Shown: positions 44,555 through 55,375 of the stretch, piece by piece
Layout: each line of letters opens with the position of its first letter
Position numbering within the stretch: position 1 is the first letter of the stretch
Assembly (NCBI RefSeq): GCF_014905175.1
Contig: NC_057788.1
Coordinates: forward strand, 16,844,154-16,908,153
DNA length: 64,000 nucleotides
Reading direction: 5' to 3'
Source: Aphidius gifuensis
Lineage: Eukaryota; Arthropoda; Insecta; Hymenoptera; Braconidae
Made by a program: the position numbers and the translations under genes
Notes under the pieces: generated by a model
Seen by the model: only the letters and a program-made list of their open reading frames with translations
What the model was told of the DNA's origin: nothing
Databases searched by the model: none

Positions 44555-44740
44555 CTGTAAATGGAAAAGTTATTTTTTAGTTAACAAAATAATCGAAAAA
44601 ACAATGGTAATATCAATAAGTTAATAAAAATTTATAAATATATGATAAAACTTACTTGTTAGTTTCTAAGACTGGGCGCACTACAGCTGATGGACTGAAC
44701 GAAGAGTGATGCTTAGTCTCTGTGCATGAGAATATATACT
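44555..44740 (-). promoter_or_regulatory. Promoter and 5'-leader intron of the OB-fold-like gene
   Basis: Minus strand: TATATAT at 44,732-44,738, initiator-like ATCACTC near 44,708 and TCAGTC near 44,696, then an intron with donor GTAAGT (44,655) and acceptor TTTACAG (44,555), 101 bp, ending 9 nt before the start codon. All elements are in order and in the right strand. Confidence 0.5.
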
Positions 44741-45228
44741 AAGTCTCAGGTCCCCCACCAACGAAAAAGTTCTCTTTTCTCTCTTTACTAAGAGTGGGGG
44801 AACGTTGTGATTGGTTAATATGTTGTGGGAGAAGGAAAATCAGGTGATGCTTATCCCGGCTAAAAATTTTTTCTTCTTAGAAAATAGTTTTTAGTTTCTA
44901 TTATTCTAATCTTTTAATCTTCTAATCCTATAATCTTCTTTATTGAATTTACAACAATAGATACGAAAAAATATTTTTTTGAGAAAAGCTAATAATTCCT
45001 GTTTGAACATGTTTTAGTATATTTTATAAAATTCAATTTTTTAATCCATTGTCGTATGATGATTTGTCAATTTTTATAACAATGAAATCTAGACGGTATT
45101 TTTTTTTTTATTCTTCCTGTTTAAACATGTTGAAACTTGTTGGAACTTGTTTCTATTATTTTATTATACAAACTAAATCTAATTTTTCCATCAACATTGC
45201 TTTATATAAAATTGAAAAAAAATATTCC

Positions 45229-45323
45229 TTCGAGCTGGATTCGAACCAGTGACCTCTGGATATCTATCATATTTCAATCAAACCAATTACAGTCCATTGC
45301 TTGTACCAACTGAGCTACGGAAG
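45229..45323 (-). pseudogene. tRNA-Tyr(GTA)-like, with intron
   Basis: Minus strand CCTTCCGTAGCTCAGTTGGT ... GGACTGTAA, then an intron-like insert of about 23 nt after the anticodon, then ...CTGGTTCGAATCCAGCTCGAAGGA-type 3' half. Layout matches eukaryotic tRNA-Tyr. Mismatches are seen in acceptor (C-C), D and T stems, so it is probably not functional. It sits inside short inverted arms AATATTCCTTCG (45,221) / CGAAGGAATATT (45,346). Confidence 0.65.
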
Positions 45324-45397
45324 GTGATTTTCATGGTATAATATACGAAGGAATATTCTTTTACCGATGGGATATTGCATAATGCCTTGTTTGTTTC

Positions 45398-45458
45398 AGA
45401 AGATAGCGTGCCAAACTCTCATGCCAAAGGTCCGAGTTCAAATCCCAGTTGGGGAAAA
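45398..45458 (+). other. tRNA-like fragment, possibly Met type
   Basis: GATAGCGTGCC, CTCTCATG (CAT at the anticodon place) and GAGTTCAAATCCC (B-box match) at tRNA spacing. No acceptor stem. Confidence 0.4.
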
Positions 45459-45489
45459 TATTTTTTTTCCATTAATAATAATAATGACA

Positions 45490-45860
45490 CAAGATGGCGT
45501 CTTTCAATAAACAAAGATGACATTGAAAAAAATATCAAATATGGCGTCTTACGAAAAAGCAATATGGCGTCTTATGAAAAATGGGACCCCGGGAATTTCA
45601 AAAATTTAAAAATTTAAAATGGCGTCTTTCAAAAACCTATATGGCGTCTTATGGAAAACCAATATGGCGTCTTATAAAAAATCGGGACCCCCCACGGAGG
45701 CATTGCTCTAATTAATTAATTCAAGGACTCCCACGGCGATTTGACCTAATTAATTGACTTAATTAATTGATTGACGTAATTAATTGGATAATCCAAGGAC
45801 CCCCTGTGGCGATGCCTCGCGGATCACAGCGAGGGGTTGCGGGGGGGGGGCACATCGGGG
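45490..45860 (+). repeat. ATGGCGTCTTA repeats and TAATTAATTGA repeats
   Basis: AATATGGCGTCTTATGAAAA occurs five to six times, followed by several TAATTAATTGAC words and a G run at 45,841-45,850. The frame 45375-45617 is made of these repeats. Confidence 0.7.
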
Positions 45861-45892
45861 GTGTGTCCCAGAACTGTCCTATTTATACTACT

Positions 45893-46498
45893 CATAATAT
45901 TGTCTAAAATTTAGACACTTATGTTTTTCAAGAAACAAAATCTGTTACTAAGCAAGATGACTAGAATTTAGCCATTTTTGTAATTCATAAAACCGAACGT
46001 GTTATAAAGCAAGACGACAGTGTCTAAAATTTAGACACTCTTGTTTTTAAGGGAACCAAATCTCTTATAAAACAAGACGTAACAGTGTCTAGAATTTAGA
46101 CACTTTTGGTTTTTTAAGTAACAAAATCTGTTACAAAGCAAGACGACCGTGTCTGGATATTAGACATTTTTGTAATCAATAAAACCAAACTTGTTACAAA
46201 GCAAGACGAAAGTGTCTAAAATTTTAGATACTTTTGATTTTTTTCAAGACAATTATATTTATTGAATAAGAAAAATAAATAATAATTTAATTCCTCCAAT
46301 AGTTTTAAATAGAGGATATACGTGGTTTAAAATAAATCTTTTTTCACTATATTTGATGTTTCTAATACTCGAATCGAGATTTATTTTTTTTTTCAACCAA
46401 ACTGTTTTTTACTTCTTTCAAATGTTTTTATTTCCTAGACAAAAATTTCTATTCAACAGAATTTTTTGTCTTAATTTCCACGAAAAATTTTAACAGTG
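45893..46498 (-). repeat. Right terminal inverted repeat with tandem palindromes
   Basis: Mirror of 33,544-34,225; GTGTCTAAAATTTAGACAC at about 46,020 and related palindromes every ~60 bp. The outer end reads, inward, CACTGTTAAAATTTTTCGTG. Confidence 0.85.
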
Positions 46499-46756
46499 CA
46501 TGAAAATTATAAAATGGTTTATTTTTTTTAAATTAATAAACACGTTACATTTTTATTTTGATGTTCAAACAATAAGGTTTTATTTAATTTTTTGTGTTGT
46601 TTTTTTGTTTTGTTTTGATTAAAATTACTGTAGTGTAGTAGGAAATTCTAGTCGATCCTGGTGGCCTCCCCACGCAACATCTCAATTTCCAGTAGACTAC
46701 AGTAAAATTTGTTTGATACTCTACAGCATTGTTTGCTGCGGATTTCTCTCCGTGTA

Positions 46757-48247
46757 CGTAATAACTACACGATACGTCGCCGATAAATGTGACGTGTTGT
46801 CTGGGATATGATAATCTTGCCTAAAAAACTATGCTAGTCGACACAGGCCTTGAGTCTAGCCTTGGAAAATATTTAATCGGTCACATGGTACTAAACTCCC
46901 TTGTATACATAAATATGGAATAGCAAGAGGAACCGAGTGTTTCAGTGTTTTCTATGCTTCAAGTTGTCAGGGACTGCTTGCTTATTATTGGAGAGTGATA
47001 GAAATGATTTACATATTGTTCAGAGTTTTAGAAAATTCAGAGGCTCAAAAAATTTATCTCGAGCGTGTAGATTGTTTTATTATTTAAAGCAATTTTTAAA
47101 AGTTTCTTGTTTACTATTAATGGATAAAAAAGCAGTTTTTATAAGTTATCAAGTAAACATTAGAGTAAACATGAATGCAAATAAAATCAATTAAAAATTG
47201 CCTTTGAGGTAAAATTTTTATTGTTTCTAATAGAATGAACCAGTATACGTTCAATATAATTGATTCCTAAATCATATTGAATTAATCATGCGAAAAAGTA
47301 TGAACGTTGCAAGACAAACCTCATGGCCAGCTCAATTATCATGCGATAATTCGAGAACGATAACAAAGTAAAATATTTTTATAAAACATAAAGCTCTACA
47401 AAGAGCAATTACAGTCAATTGATAAAACCATCATCGTTGCTTATATATTTTTCCCCTGAATATAACAATGAATAAATAAAAAAAAAAAAAAACAATAATA
47501 ATAGAAAAATAAACATACCGAAAAGAAAAAAAAAAATTTATGATTTTGATTTTATCACGAAAAGTCTATAAATGGTAAGAAAGAAATTTCTATCGTTGAC
47601 TTTTATTGAGGGCAGTCTTTGGAAACCAATGAATGTTCTCAGAAAGAATTAGTCACAAAGGTCATATACTTGTTTAGCTCTTTATTCTGGCTTTACCTTT
47701 GCAGGCCCTGTGCTCTTCCGGTTTGTGTATCAAAATTTTTATTTATTCTGACTCTCTAAATTCAACACACCCGTAACAAATAGTTTTATTTTATTTCAAT
47801 GAAATAATTCATATTTAGAATTTAATCACAACGTTTTAATGTTTTGTGGAAGAAATCATATAGTAACATATCTAGCTTTACTGAAGAAAGATATTCCAAT
47901 TTTGTCCTACAATTCTTTGAATAAGTACAATATCAAATTTCAGATTGTCATGAAGAATTTGAACTTTCTTTCGAAAATATTACGAAAAATATAATGTTAT
48001 TTTTTTCAAAGGTTTTACATACATACCTGACATGTGACTTTTACGATGGTTTGAAAAAAAACTGCGAGGATATTGCGTAAATATTTGTAAAACAACAAGC
48101 TGTTTGGATTTCTCTAGATTACCCCGTATATATTACTTCAGATTAAGGCGAAATGGAACCTCGAAATTTTATAGGTAGCGTACCCTATTAACGACCAGTT
48201 TTTTATTTTACCGACGGTAGTGTGCCATCTTTGGGCCTTAGAAAATA
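46757..48247. other. AT-rich sequence, no gene recognised
   Basis: No repeat ends; the frame 46937-47194 has no recognisable features. May be unique host sequence. Confidence 0.4.
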
Positions 48248-49256
48248 CCCAGGTAGGAAGTGACGACGGGCACAAGCCTGGGACAAGCCTGATTACCCGG
48301 CTCTCGGGCCTGTGTCGGGCCTGAGACACAAGCCTGTGTCAAGTCTGGAATGTTCACGATGTATTTGCTGGTGTCGAACTAGTGTATCGGGGTTGACACA
48401 GGCTTGTGTTCCCAGGCTCGACACAGTCTTGTGTTCCCAGGCTTGACACAGTCTTGTGTTCCCAGGCTTGACACCGGCTTGCAAGAAAAATTATAAAAAA
48501 ATATAAATAAACAATTATTATCAATTTAATAATTTGACATTATTATTTTTTACGCGATACAATTTGAATTAACGATGATTATATGAACGAAAATAAACGG
48601 CGTAACGGGGGATCGATTCTAGGTCTCTCACGTGGAACTCCAATGCTCTATCAAGTCGACCACGGGGGATTCATGAAAGAGTCAGTCAAAATTTTTTATA
48701 TGAATGAATTTATTCGAGAGTCAATACACAGTCCTTGTAAAAGCCTGGCACGATAGTCAAAACCTAATAATTTTTATTTAAAATGTCTATTTACAAATTA
48801 TAGATCTAATTAATTAATTTTTTTTTTTTAATTGAATATATGCACAAGTCAAGTCCCGTGTGAGGCTTGGTAAAACGGGCTTGACACGAGTCTCGTGTGA
48901 GGCCGGGGAAAACAAAACAAACAGGCTTGACACCGGCTTGGACTATTGAGGCCTGTGTGAGGCCGGTTGAAAACAACGGGGACAGTCTTGTGTCAAGCCT
49001 GTGTTAACAAGGCTCGTGTGAGGCCGGGGAAAACAAAAAAAACAGGCTTGACACCGGCTTGGATTATTGAGGCCTGTGTGAGGCTGGTTAAAAACAACGG
49101 GGACAATCTTGTGTCAAGCCTGTGTTAACAAGACTCGTGTGAGGCCGGGGAAAACAATGGGCACAAGCATGTGTCAAGCCTGTGCTCCCAAGGCTTGATA
49201 CACGACCCTCGCACAAGCCTGGCACAGTTGTTCAAGCCCGAGAACTCCTACCTGGG
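48248..49256. mobile_element. CAAGCC-repeat TIR element, complete copy
   Basis: 1,009 bp, ends CCCAGGTAGGAAG and TCCTACCTGGG, flanked by TA on both sides (48,246-48,247; 49,257-49,258). Both subterminal regions are built of AAGCCTGTGTCAAGCCTG-type words; a tRNA-like block lies at 48,600-48,672 (minus). It serves as the intact reference for the copies at 6.4 and 8.9 kb. Confidence 0.88.
48600..48672 (-). other. tRNA-like segment in CAAGCC element
   Basis: Minus strand CCCCCGTGGTCGACTTGATA ... AGAATCGATCCCCCG. Same block as 7,642, 9,453 and 5,521. Confidence 0.55.
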
Positions 49257-49258
49257 TA

Positions 49259-50044
49259 GCACCAAGGCCTAATTTTGACGGATAAAATAGTGTGAAAAAA
49301 GTAAAAAGCACAAATAATCCAAATTTGATAAAACTTTATTAATTTACTTCAACATTTGCACAAACAATAAACAATACCCAAACGTTCACAAAAAAAAAAT
49401 GCATCGTGTTTTTTATTGACATACAATTGTGGAACATGTACTTTTTATCTGGAGTAGTTGGTGTTGATTCAACTTGCCTCTGAGATTGAGTAACAAATTC
49501 ACTTCATGATTTGTTTTATAATTCTCGAAAACTTACAACTCTTCTCATAAATATTGTATTTTGCTTACACACGTAGGAATATTTTTCATGCGAAAAACTA
49601 TCCTACTGATATTTATCAAGTGAAGGGGATTCAAATCAAATGATTGATCATGCAATTTGTTTGTAAGTTTTGATGGCGGAACTATCAATTATAAACTATC
49701 GCATGCTTTCAATTTACTAATTTTTCATGTGAAATACATATTGTAGCACAATACAATACCAGCATGCCTATTTTACAATGAAGATTTAGGATTATAATGA
49801 TGTTGGTACTTCATGCTATGTTTTTACAATAATTTTATGTCCTTCGAATAAGTTTTTAATTAAAAAATTAGAATATTTATTAAAGTTATTAAAATTTTCA
49901 AATTTCTTCGCTAAACGGTTGAGTCAAAGATAAGAAGATTCAATTTTCTATTGACACAAATTAAATAAATAATATAAATAAATAATATCATTATTTTCTA
50001 AAAATTTTTTTTTTTCATTATTCTTTGTTAATAAATATATATAT
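49259..50044. other. AT-rich sequence, no gene recognised
   Basis: Short frames only; no repeat ends seen. Confidence 0.4.
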
Positions 50045-50858
50045 TAGACCTGTCCAAAAAAAAAGAATTTTTTTTTTGTACCCTCCTGAGGTCTAAATTT
50101 GTTCTTTATGATGACACAAAAAAAAAAATAGAAAAATTTTTTTTTTAGGATTTTTTTTGAGCCTGCTCATCGGGTTTTTGTATTTCCCATTTGATTAACA
50201 CGCGCGCGTATGGCTGTATATCTTTGACTTTGCATAACTCAGTCAGTTTTAATCCTAGAAAGTTGATATTAGTCTCATTTTGTAGCTTATGAAAATACCT
50301 TCAAATTGTCACTGTACATTTTTTTTGTACTGTTTTTTTTTTTTCGTCTCAAAAAAAGCTTGAAAATCATGATTTGCAATTTAACTGCTAAACATATTTT
50401 ATTTAACATAAAAATTTTTTTCTTTATCAAGCTCACTAATTTTATATTTTCGAATAATAATACTTACCCTACTAATAATAATAATAAAATACGTTTACAA
50501 GTTAAATTGCATATACCTATAAAGTCATGATTTTTGAGGTTTTCTTGAAACAAAACTATTAACAGTACAAAAAAATGTACAGTGACAATTTAAAGGTATT
50601 TTCATGAGCTAAAAAATGAGACTAATATCAACTCTCTAGGATTAAAACTAACTGAGTTATGCAAAGTCAAAGATATACAGCCATACGCGGGCGTGTTAAT
50701 CAAATGGGAAATACAAAAACCCGATGAGCAGGCTCAAAAAAAATCATAAAAAAAAAATTTTTTTATTTTTTTTTTGTGTCATCAAAAAGAACAAATTTAG
50801 ACCTCAGGAGGGTACAAAAAAAAAAATTCTTTTTTTTTGGACAGGTCTAATATATATA
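50045..50858. mobile_element. Foldback, TTAGACCTGTCC ends
   Basis: Arms of about 290 bp (TTAGACCTGTCCAAAAAAAA; TTTTAATCCTAGAAAGTTGA) joined by an AT-rich loop at 50,340-50,570, bordered by TATATATA on both sides. Possibly a TA-target (mariner-like) MITE. Confidence 0.8.
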
Positions 50859-52087
50859 TGTAAAATTTCATGAGTTTTTATTGATAAACAAAAGAGATAT
50901 ACTCGTATTATTATTGAAAAATGAAAAAAATCAGAGATGGAATAATTTTCTTAATTAATTTTTTTCAATTAAAATAATTAAAAAAAAAAAAAAACCATAA
51001 AAGCAATATATTTTTCTTTTAACTTTTCCTACATGCCTATATTTTTTAATTTTTTTTTTTGACGACTTTGAAAATTAAGAATTGTCCAAGCCATTCGACA
51101 ATACTTCTACCGTTTTTCGAGCGTGCAGGTCGTTATTGCATCCGGACCCTCAATTAGTTTAGAAGTTATGAACGTTTTTTTTTTTGGGGGGATAAATCCA
51201 ATACTGCGGCTGAGCCTTTCGGCTCCTAGCCTCCGTAAAATATTTTCATGCAACATTCAAATATATTTGGCCTTCTTTTTGACTACTTTTCCGTCAACGA
51301 TTGACTTACCTTGCCAGATTGATAATTATTTATTTCGAGTATTTTTACCTGAAACATGAAATTTGTTAAATGTCGAATAAAAAACGATAACTTAATAATA
51401 TATGAACAAAATTCAATGATATTGATAAGTATTATTAATATTTTGTTACCATATAATACGATTCATTGAACGTGAATGTAGGAGTAGATTGATATAAGTT
51501 CAGTGGTCACTTCAAAACACTAAAATTTCTATAAAGCTGGTATGTTGGCAATTACTAGGTTTATTCACCAGCTTCTATAACCAAAAAAAAATTACACCTA
51601 AAATATGTCAAACTTTTACTTGTTTATAAAAAGAAATTTTTTACCCTCTGTGTTGAGGCGATCCGATGCGTAATATCGAAAAATACATGCATTCACTAAG
51701 AAAATTTTTTGATGAAAAAAAGAAGAATATTTCTTGACGGTAGGAATAAACTTCTTGGCAAAATACTTTTTGAAAAAAGAAATAAAATATTTAATAAAAA
51801 TAATAATTGTTTTGTTAAAAGAAACAAAAAATCTTGAATTAAACAAAATTTGTTTATATCCATCAGACAACGTTTTGTAACAAACGATAGATGGTATGTG
51901 TCAAGAAAAAAACTTCTAAACGTCAACCATTGGTACTCCTTGACACTAACACTATGATGATTGTTATAATAGATAAGCTTCTTGTTTCAAACGTTAGAGG
52001 GACAGCAACAAGAAATAAACTGCTAAATTTTTGCTACTAGCTGTTTGATACTAACAGTATGAGGTTTTTTATTACAGACTAACTTTT
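50859..52087. other. AT-rich sequence with repeat scraps
   Basis: TTGCATCCGGACCCTCAATT near 51,137 matches inverted 30,946-30,966. The last 400 bp may be the degraded outer part of the element below (AAGAAACAAAAAATCTTGAA-like words). No gene. Confidence 0.4.
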
Positions 52088-52848
52088 TTGAAATGAACCT
52101 AAAATAGATTTGAAAAAAGAAAAGTTATTCTTGTAATGATAATAAAACTTCTTGAAATAAATGCTCAAAAAGTCTTGAATTGAGACGCATACTTTTTTAA
52201 AAAAATCTTTTTGTTCTCACTTCATGAACAACAGTTCTCAATTTTAGAACAAGGCTTCTAGGAAATAATCTAAAATGGCCTTGAATTTAGACGCATACTT
52301 CTTGAAAAAAAATCTTTTTGTTCTCATTTCAAGAACAATAGTTCTAAATTTTAGAACAAGGCTTCTTGGAAATAATCAAGTTGTGTCTTGAACTGAGAAC
52401 AAAAAGATTTCTATCAAGTCAAAATTAGATTCAATTCAAGAAGTAAATTACTACTGATTTCAATAAAAAAAAAAATTATTTATTAAACCCCTAACGGTAC
52501 GACCCAACCCGTTTCGTCAGTTGGAATCGGGTTATTTTGGGGTTAAGTTTTTCTAAGGTTTGTTCGTGGTTGGATAACTGTTACCTGACGGTTGTAATGT
52601 GCGCAAAAACAACCGTCTCTAACCGCGTTGTATAATGGTTATTCTAAGGTTATATGAACCAAAGACCAGTTTGCTGTAACCGTTATTTAACCGTTTAATA
52701 ACTTCGGTTGGATTTCGGTTACTTCGCGGTTGCTACAACGATATCACCGAATCAGTCTCGTGGGTTGGAATCAGGTTATTCTGAAGTTTGAAGTTTTATA
52801 GGGTTTGTTTGTGGTTGGATTACATCTACTAATGTCAGACGACCTATC

Positions 52849-52990
52849 CCTGGTAGAAATATTTCTCCGCCATTACTCCGGCTTTCTCCGGCATTATTCC
52901 ATTGTTGGCCCAATTTCGGAGAAATTACTCCGGCATGAGATTGATGGCGGAGAAACTTTTCCGGCATGGGATCGATGACGGAGAAAATAT
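52849..52990. repeat. CCCTGGTAGAAAT terminus with CTCCGGC repeats
   Basis: CCCTGGTAGAAATATTTCTC, followed by TTACTCCGGCTTTCTCCGGC-type words. Related ends at 59,404 and 60,427. Confidence 0.55.
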
Positions 52991-53249
52991 AATAGTTGTT
53001 ATTAATAGATTATCTGTTTGACTATTTTTGAGCAGACAAACTAGAAGTATTTTTTTCATCGGTTGAATATTTTCATGATATGACAATCTATGTATTCTTT
53101 TGTGTTCTTTTGGTTCATGGAGAACCACATACAACCTCGCACATACACATGCTTAATTAAAAAAAAAGGTTGTCAAGTTCACTCATACATTTATAATCGA
53201 ACGCATTTTTGATCACCGCTTGTTATGAGCATAGTTGTTCAAGGTTTCC

Positions 53250-53645
53250 TTCCGCGGCGGACGGCTGCCGAGAAATACCACCTCCACTGCTCACCGTCAC
53301 TACTCTTATATATGTGTGAGTGTACTATAGGAGCATGGAGTTTAACACCTCCATGTATAGGAGTAGTGAGTAGTGACTATATAGTGACGGTTGGTGACGG
53401 TGAGCAGTAATAGAGTGGGTATAAGCAGAGTGAAGCCACTGAGGTCCCATTAGTTCGACATTTTGTGCTCGCCATATGGAGCGGGTATAAGAGGTTTTCG
53501 TCATTTCCGAGCTCACCGTATGGAGTGGGTAAAAGAGGGTTCCGTCACTCACCCATCTATGGCTTCACTCTGCTTATACCCACTCTTAGCAGTATTGAGC
53601 AGTAGAGGTGGTATTTCGCTGGCGGTCGTCCGCCGTGAAAAAAAG
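53250..53645. mobile_element. Foldback hosting a hAT MITE
   Basis: Arms GAAATACCACCTCCACTGCT (53,274) and complement (53,596), with further CGGCGGACG matches outside. Interrupted by 53,411-53,587. Confidence 0.75.
53411..53587. mobile_element. hAT-type MITE, TAGAGTGGGTATAAGCAGAG ends (copy 2)
   Basis: 177 bp. Flanks AGCAGTAA and AGCAGTAT (7 of 8 bases the same). Closely related to 28,769-28,955. Confidence 0.85.
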
Positions 53646-53866
53646 CTCCTAATAATCCGTAGTAGCAACGTAGATTTTTTTTATACATTTACATTATCTT
53701 GTTAAAAGAAAAAAGTTGTAGGGTTGTACCCTAGTGTATAAGGCAGTAAATAATCGTATGAATAAACAAATGAAATAATAAAAAAAGCAATATTGTGCTC
53801 AGGACTTATATACTAAAACAATAAGAATAAATAAATTCCGCTTGGATAAATTTGTAGTTGAGCAAA

Positions 53867-55375
53867 ATGGCAGCAGCTGACTCATCAACGGACGACAGTC
53901 TTTATCCAATTGCAGTTTCGATAGATGAATTATAGAATAAAAATTTACTAGTAAGTACAATAATTATTATTTTTCAAATATTACCAAAGTTTTTTATATT
54001 TGAAAAAAACAAAAAAAACTCGATCTTAGTCAGCAAGTATTTGTAACAGTGAGGTTTTTTATTTTATAGCTGCGATTGAATTTAATCAAAAAACTTTTAA
54101 CGATTGCCTTGGCACTTGGTGCTGAACGTACTTGTAGTGAGTTGATGCCTTTTTGACAGAGACCATTTATAATGGAGATGAAGTTTAATTGGCACTCGCT
54201 GAACAACTTGGTTCATTCACACCACTTGTAGGTCGACTTGATCATGTTTATTGTTTATTGGTAAGTATTTGAAAAAAAAAGATAATTATTTAAATTGACA
54301 TTCAACAATTTAACATTATTGATTAGACTATAGCTTGATTAATTAATTAAAAATAAAAACAAGCATACTTTAGTTTCGTTTTTCACATGTTTAAATGTAC
54401 ACACTCACAAAATACTCACATTACCATTAATTTGATTTTTTTTTTTTTTTCTTTTTATAAAATCAATACATCTACTTGAAAGAAAATCATTTAAACGTCA
54501 AAAAAAAGAGCAAAAAAAATATTACACTCAAGTAAACGAGACAATAATAAAATTTTCGTTTTATTTATTTACATTACAATTGTAATTGAAAATAATAAAT
54601 TTTAGCCACCACTTGAAGCATTGGCACCTGTTGAAGAAACAGTTGTACGTGACAAAGCAGTTGCATCGTTGCGTAATCTTGCAAGTCAACACAGTCCAGC
54701 ATATCGTGAAGATCATTTTGTTCCATTGGTACGACGTTTGACATCTGCACACAGAGAAGGATATGTTAACAGTTAACATATCCTGTTTAATGTTAATATA
54801 TGCCATGTTAAAATGGGTGGTGGCTGATAAGTTTACATCAAAGATATATATATTAACATTAAACCTACGTATCTTAATAGTTAATATGCGTATGTTAACT
54901 ATTAAGATATCTGTAATTGACACAATTTGAAGGTTAGGCTGATAGTTGAAGACATTTACGTATGTAAATATGAAAATTGAATGTAAAATTAAGAATGAAT
55001 TTACAAAAAAACTAAATTTAAATAAATTTATGACAACACGAGTACATATTATATTATATTACAATTAGAATAGTATCACAATATAATGTCAAAAAAAACA
55101 GATTACAAAAAGTAGACTACTGGCGCATCAAAATATTTGGCCGCGTAAAGATAGGTATGTTAACTATAAACATACGTATGTTAACAGTTAAGATATCTAT
55201 GTTTATTGTTAATATATATATCTTAACATTAAACTTTTGTATGTTTAATGTAAACATATTGGTATGTTAACTGTTAACTTATCCTTCTCTGAGTGTGGTG
55301 ATTAGCTTACGTCAAAAACATCAGCATGTGGTTTAATAAGTTTATGTTATCCACATGTAAGTGGTTCTAGTGAGT
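53867..55375 (+). pseudogene. Pp2A-29B: PP2A scaffold subunit A pseudogene, exons with introns
   Basis: Parent: the HEAT-repeat 65-kDa scaffold of protein phosphatase 2A. Exon 1 (53,867-53,950) reads MAAADSSTDDSLYPIAVSID and EL then a stop where Lys is expected; donor GTAAGT. Exon 2 (54,070-54,260) has LRLNLIKKLLTIALALGAER and frameshifts; donor GTAAGT. Exon 3 starts at 54,606 with [20 protein letters not shown] and [17 protein letters not shown], is cut by a 550-bp foldback (54,748-55,297), and resumes with TSKTSACGLISLCYPHVSGS before a stop. Only about the first fifth of the protein is represented. Introns at matching places show a genomic, not cDNA, origin. It lies inside the TIR element 52,489-56,007. 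Confidence 0.85.
54748..55297. mobile_element. Foldback inserted in the PP2A-A exon
   Basis: Ends CACACAGAGAAGGATATGTT and complement, multiple TATGTTAACAGTTAACATA palindromes within. The flanking exon sequence resumes in register, so the insertion caused little or no deletion. Confidence 0.85.

Larger units (their letters stand above)
33544..46498. mobile_element. 12,955-bp TIR element carrying virus-like genes
   Basis: Inserted in the split MITE, with CA on each side (33,542-33,543; 46,499-46,500) as a possible 2-bp duplication. Terminal inverted repeats are about 600-680 bp (33,544-34,225 and 45,893-46,498) and share GAAATTTTTGTCTAGG and a series of palindromic motifs. The cargo is five decayed genes at 41.4-44.7 kb typical of Polinton/adintovirus-type or Polinton-like DNA viruses; no protein-primed DNA polymerase and no integrase are seen. 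Several other elements are nested inside. The 2-bp flank differs from the 6-bp duplication of Polintons, so the mobilising enzyme may have been something else. Old, clearly inactive. Confidence 0.8.
33222..46756 (-). mobile_element. MITE, TACACGGAGAGAAATCCGCA ends (copy 2), split
   Basis: The 322 bp at 33,222-33,543 and 258 bp at 46,499-46,756 together match the reverse complement of the MITE at 205-742, divided at CACATGAAAATT. The intervening 12,955 bp is a later insertion. Confidence 0.88.

Noticed and set aside
34228..46498. Reading the whole region as a single giant palindrome
   Set aside because: The inverted arms belong to several separate nested structures with their own ends; the viral core itself is not duplicated.
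33544..46498. Endogenous bracovirus/nudivirus segment of a parasitoid wasp
   Set aside because: No excision-site motif, no nudivirus core genes and no virulence gene families are visible; gene set is Polinton-like.
54561..54923. 120-residue minus-strand frame
   Set aside because: It runs antisense through the PP2A-A exon and the foldback.
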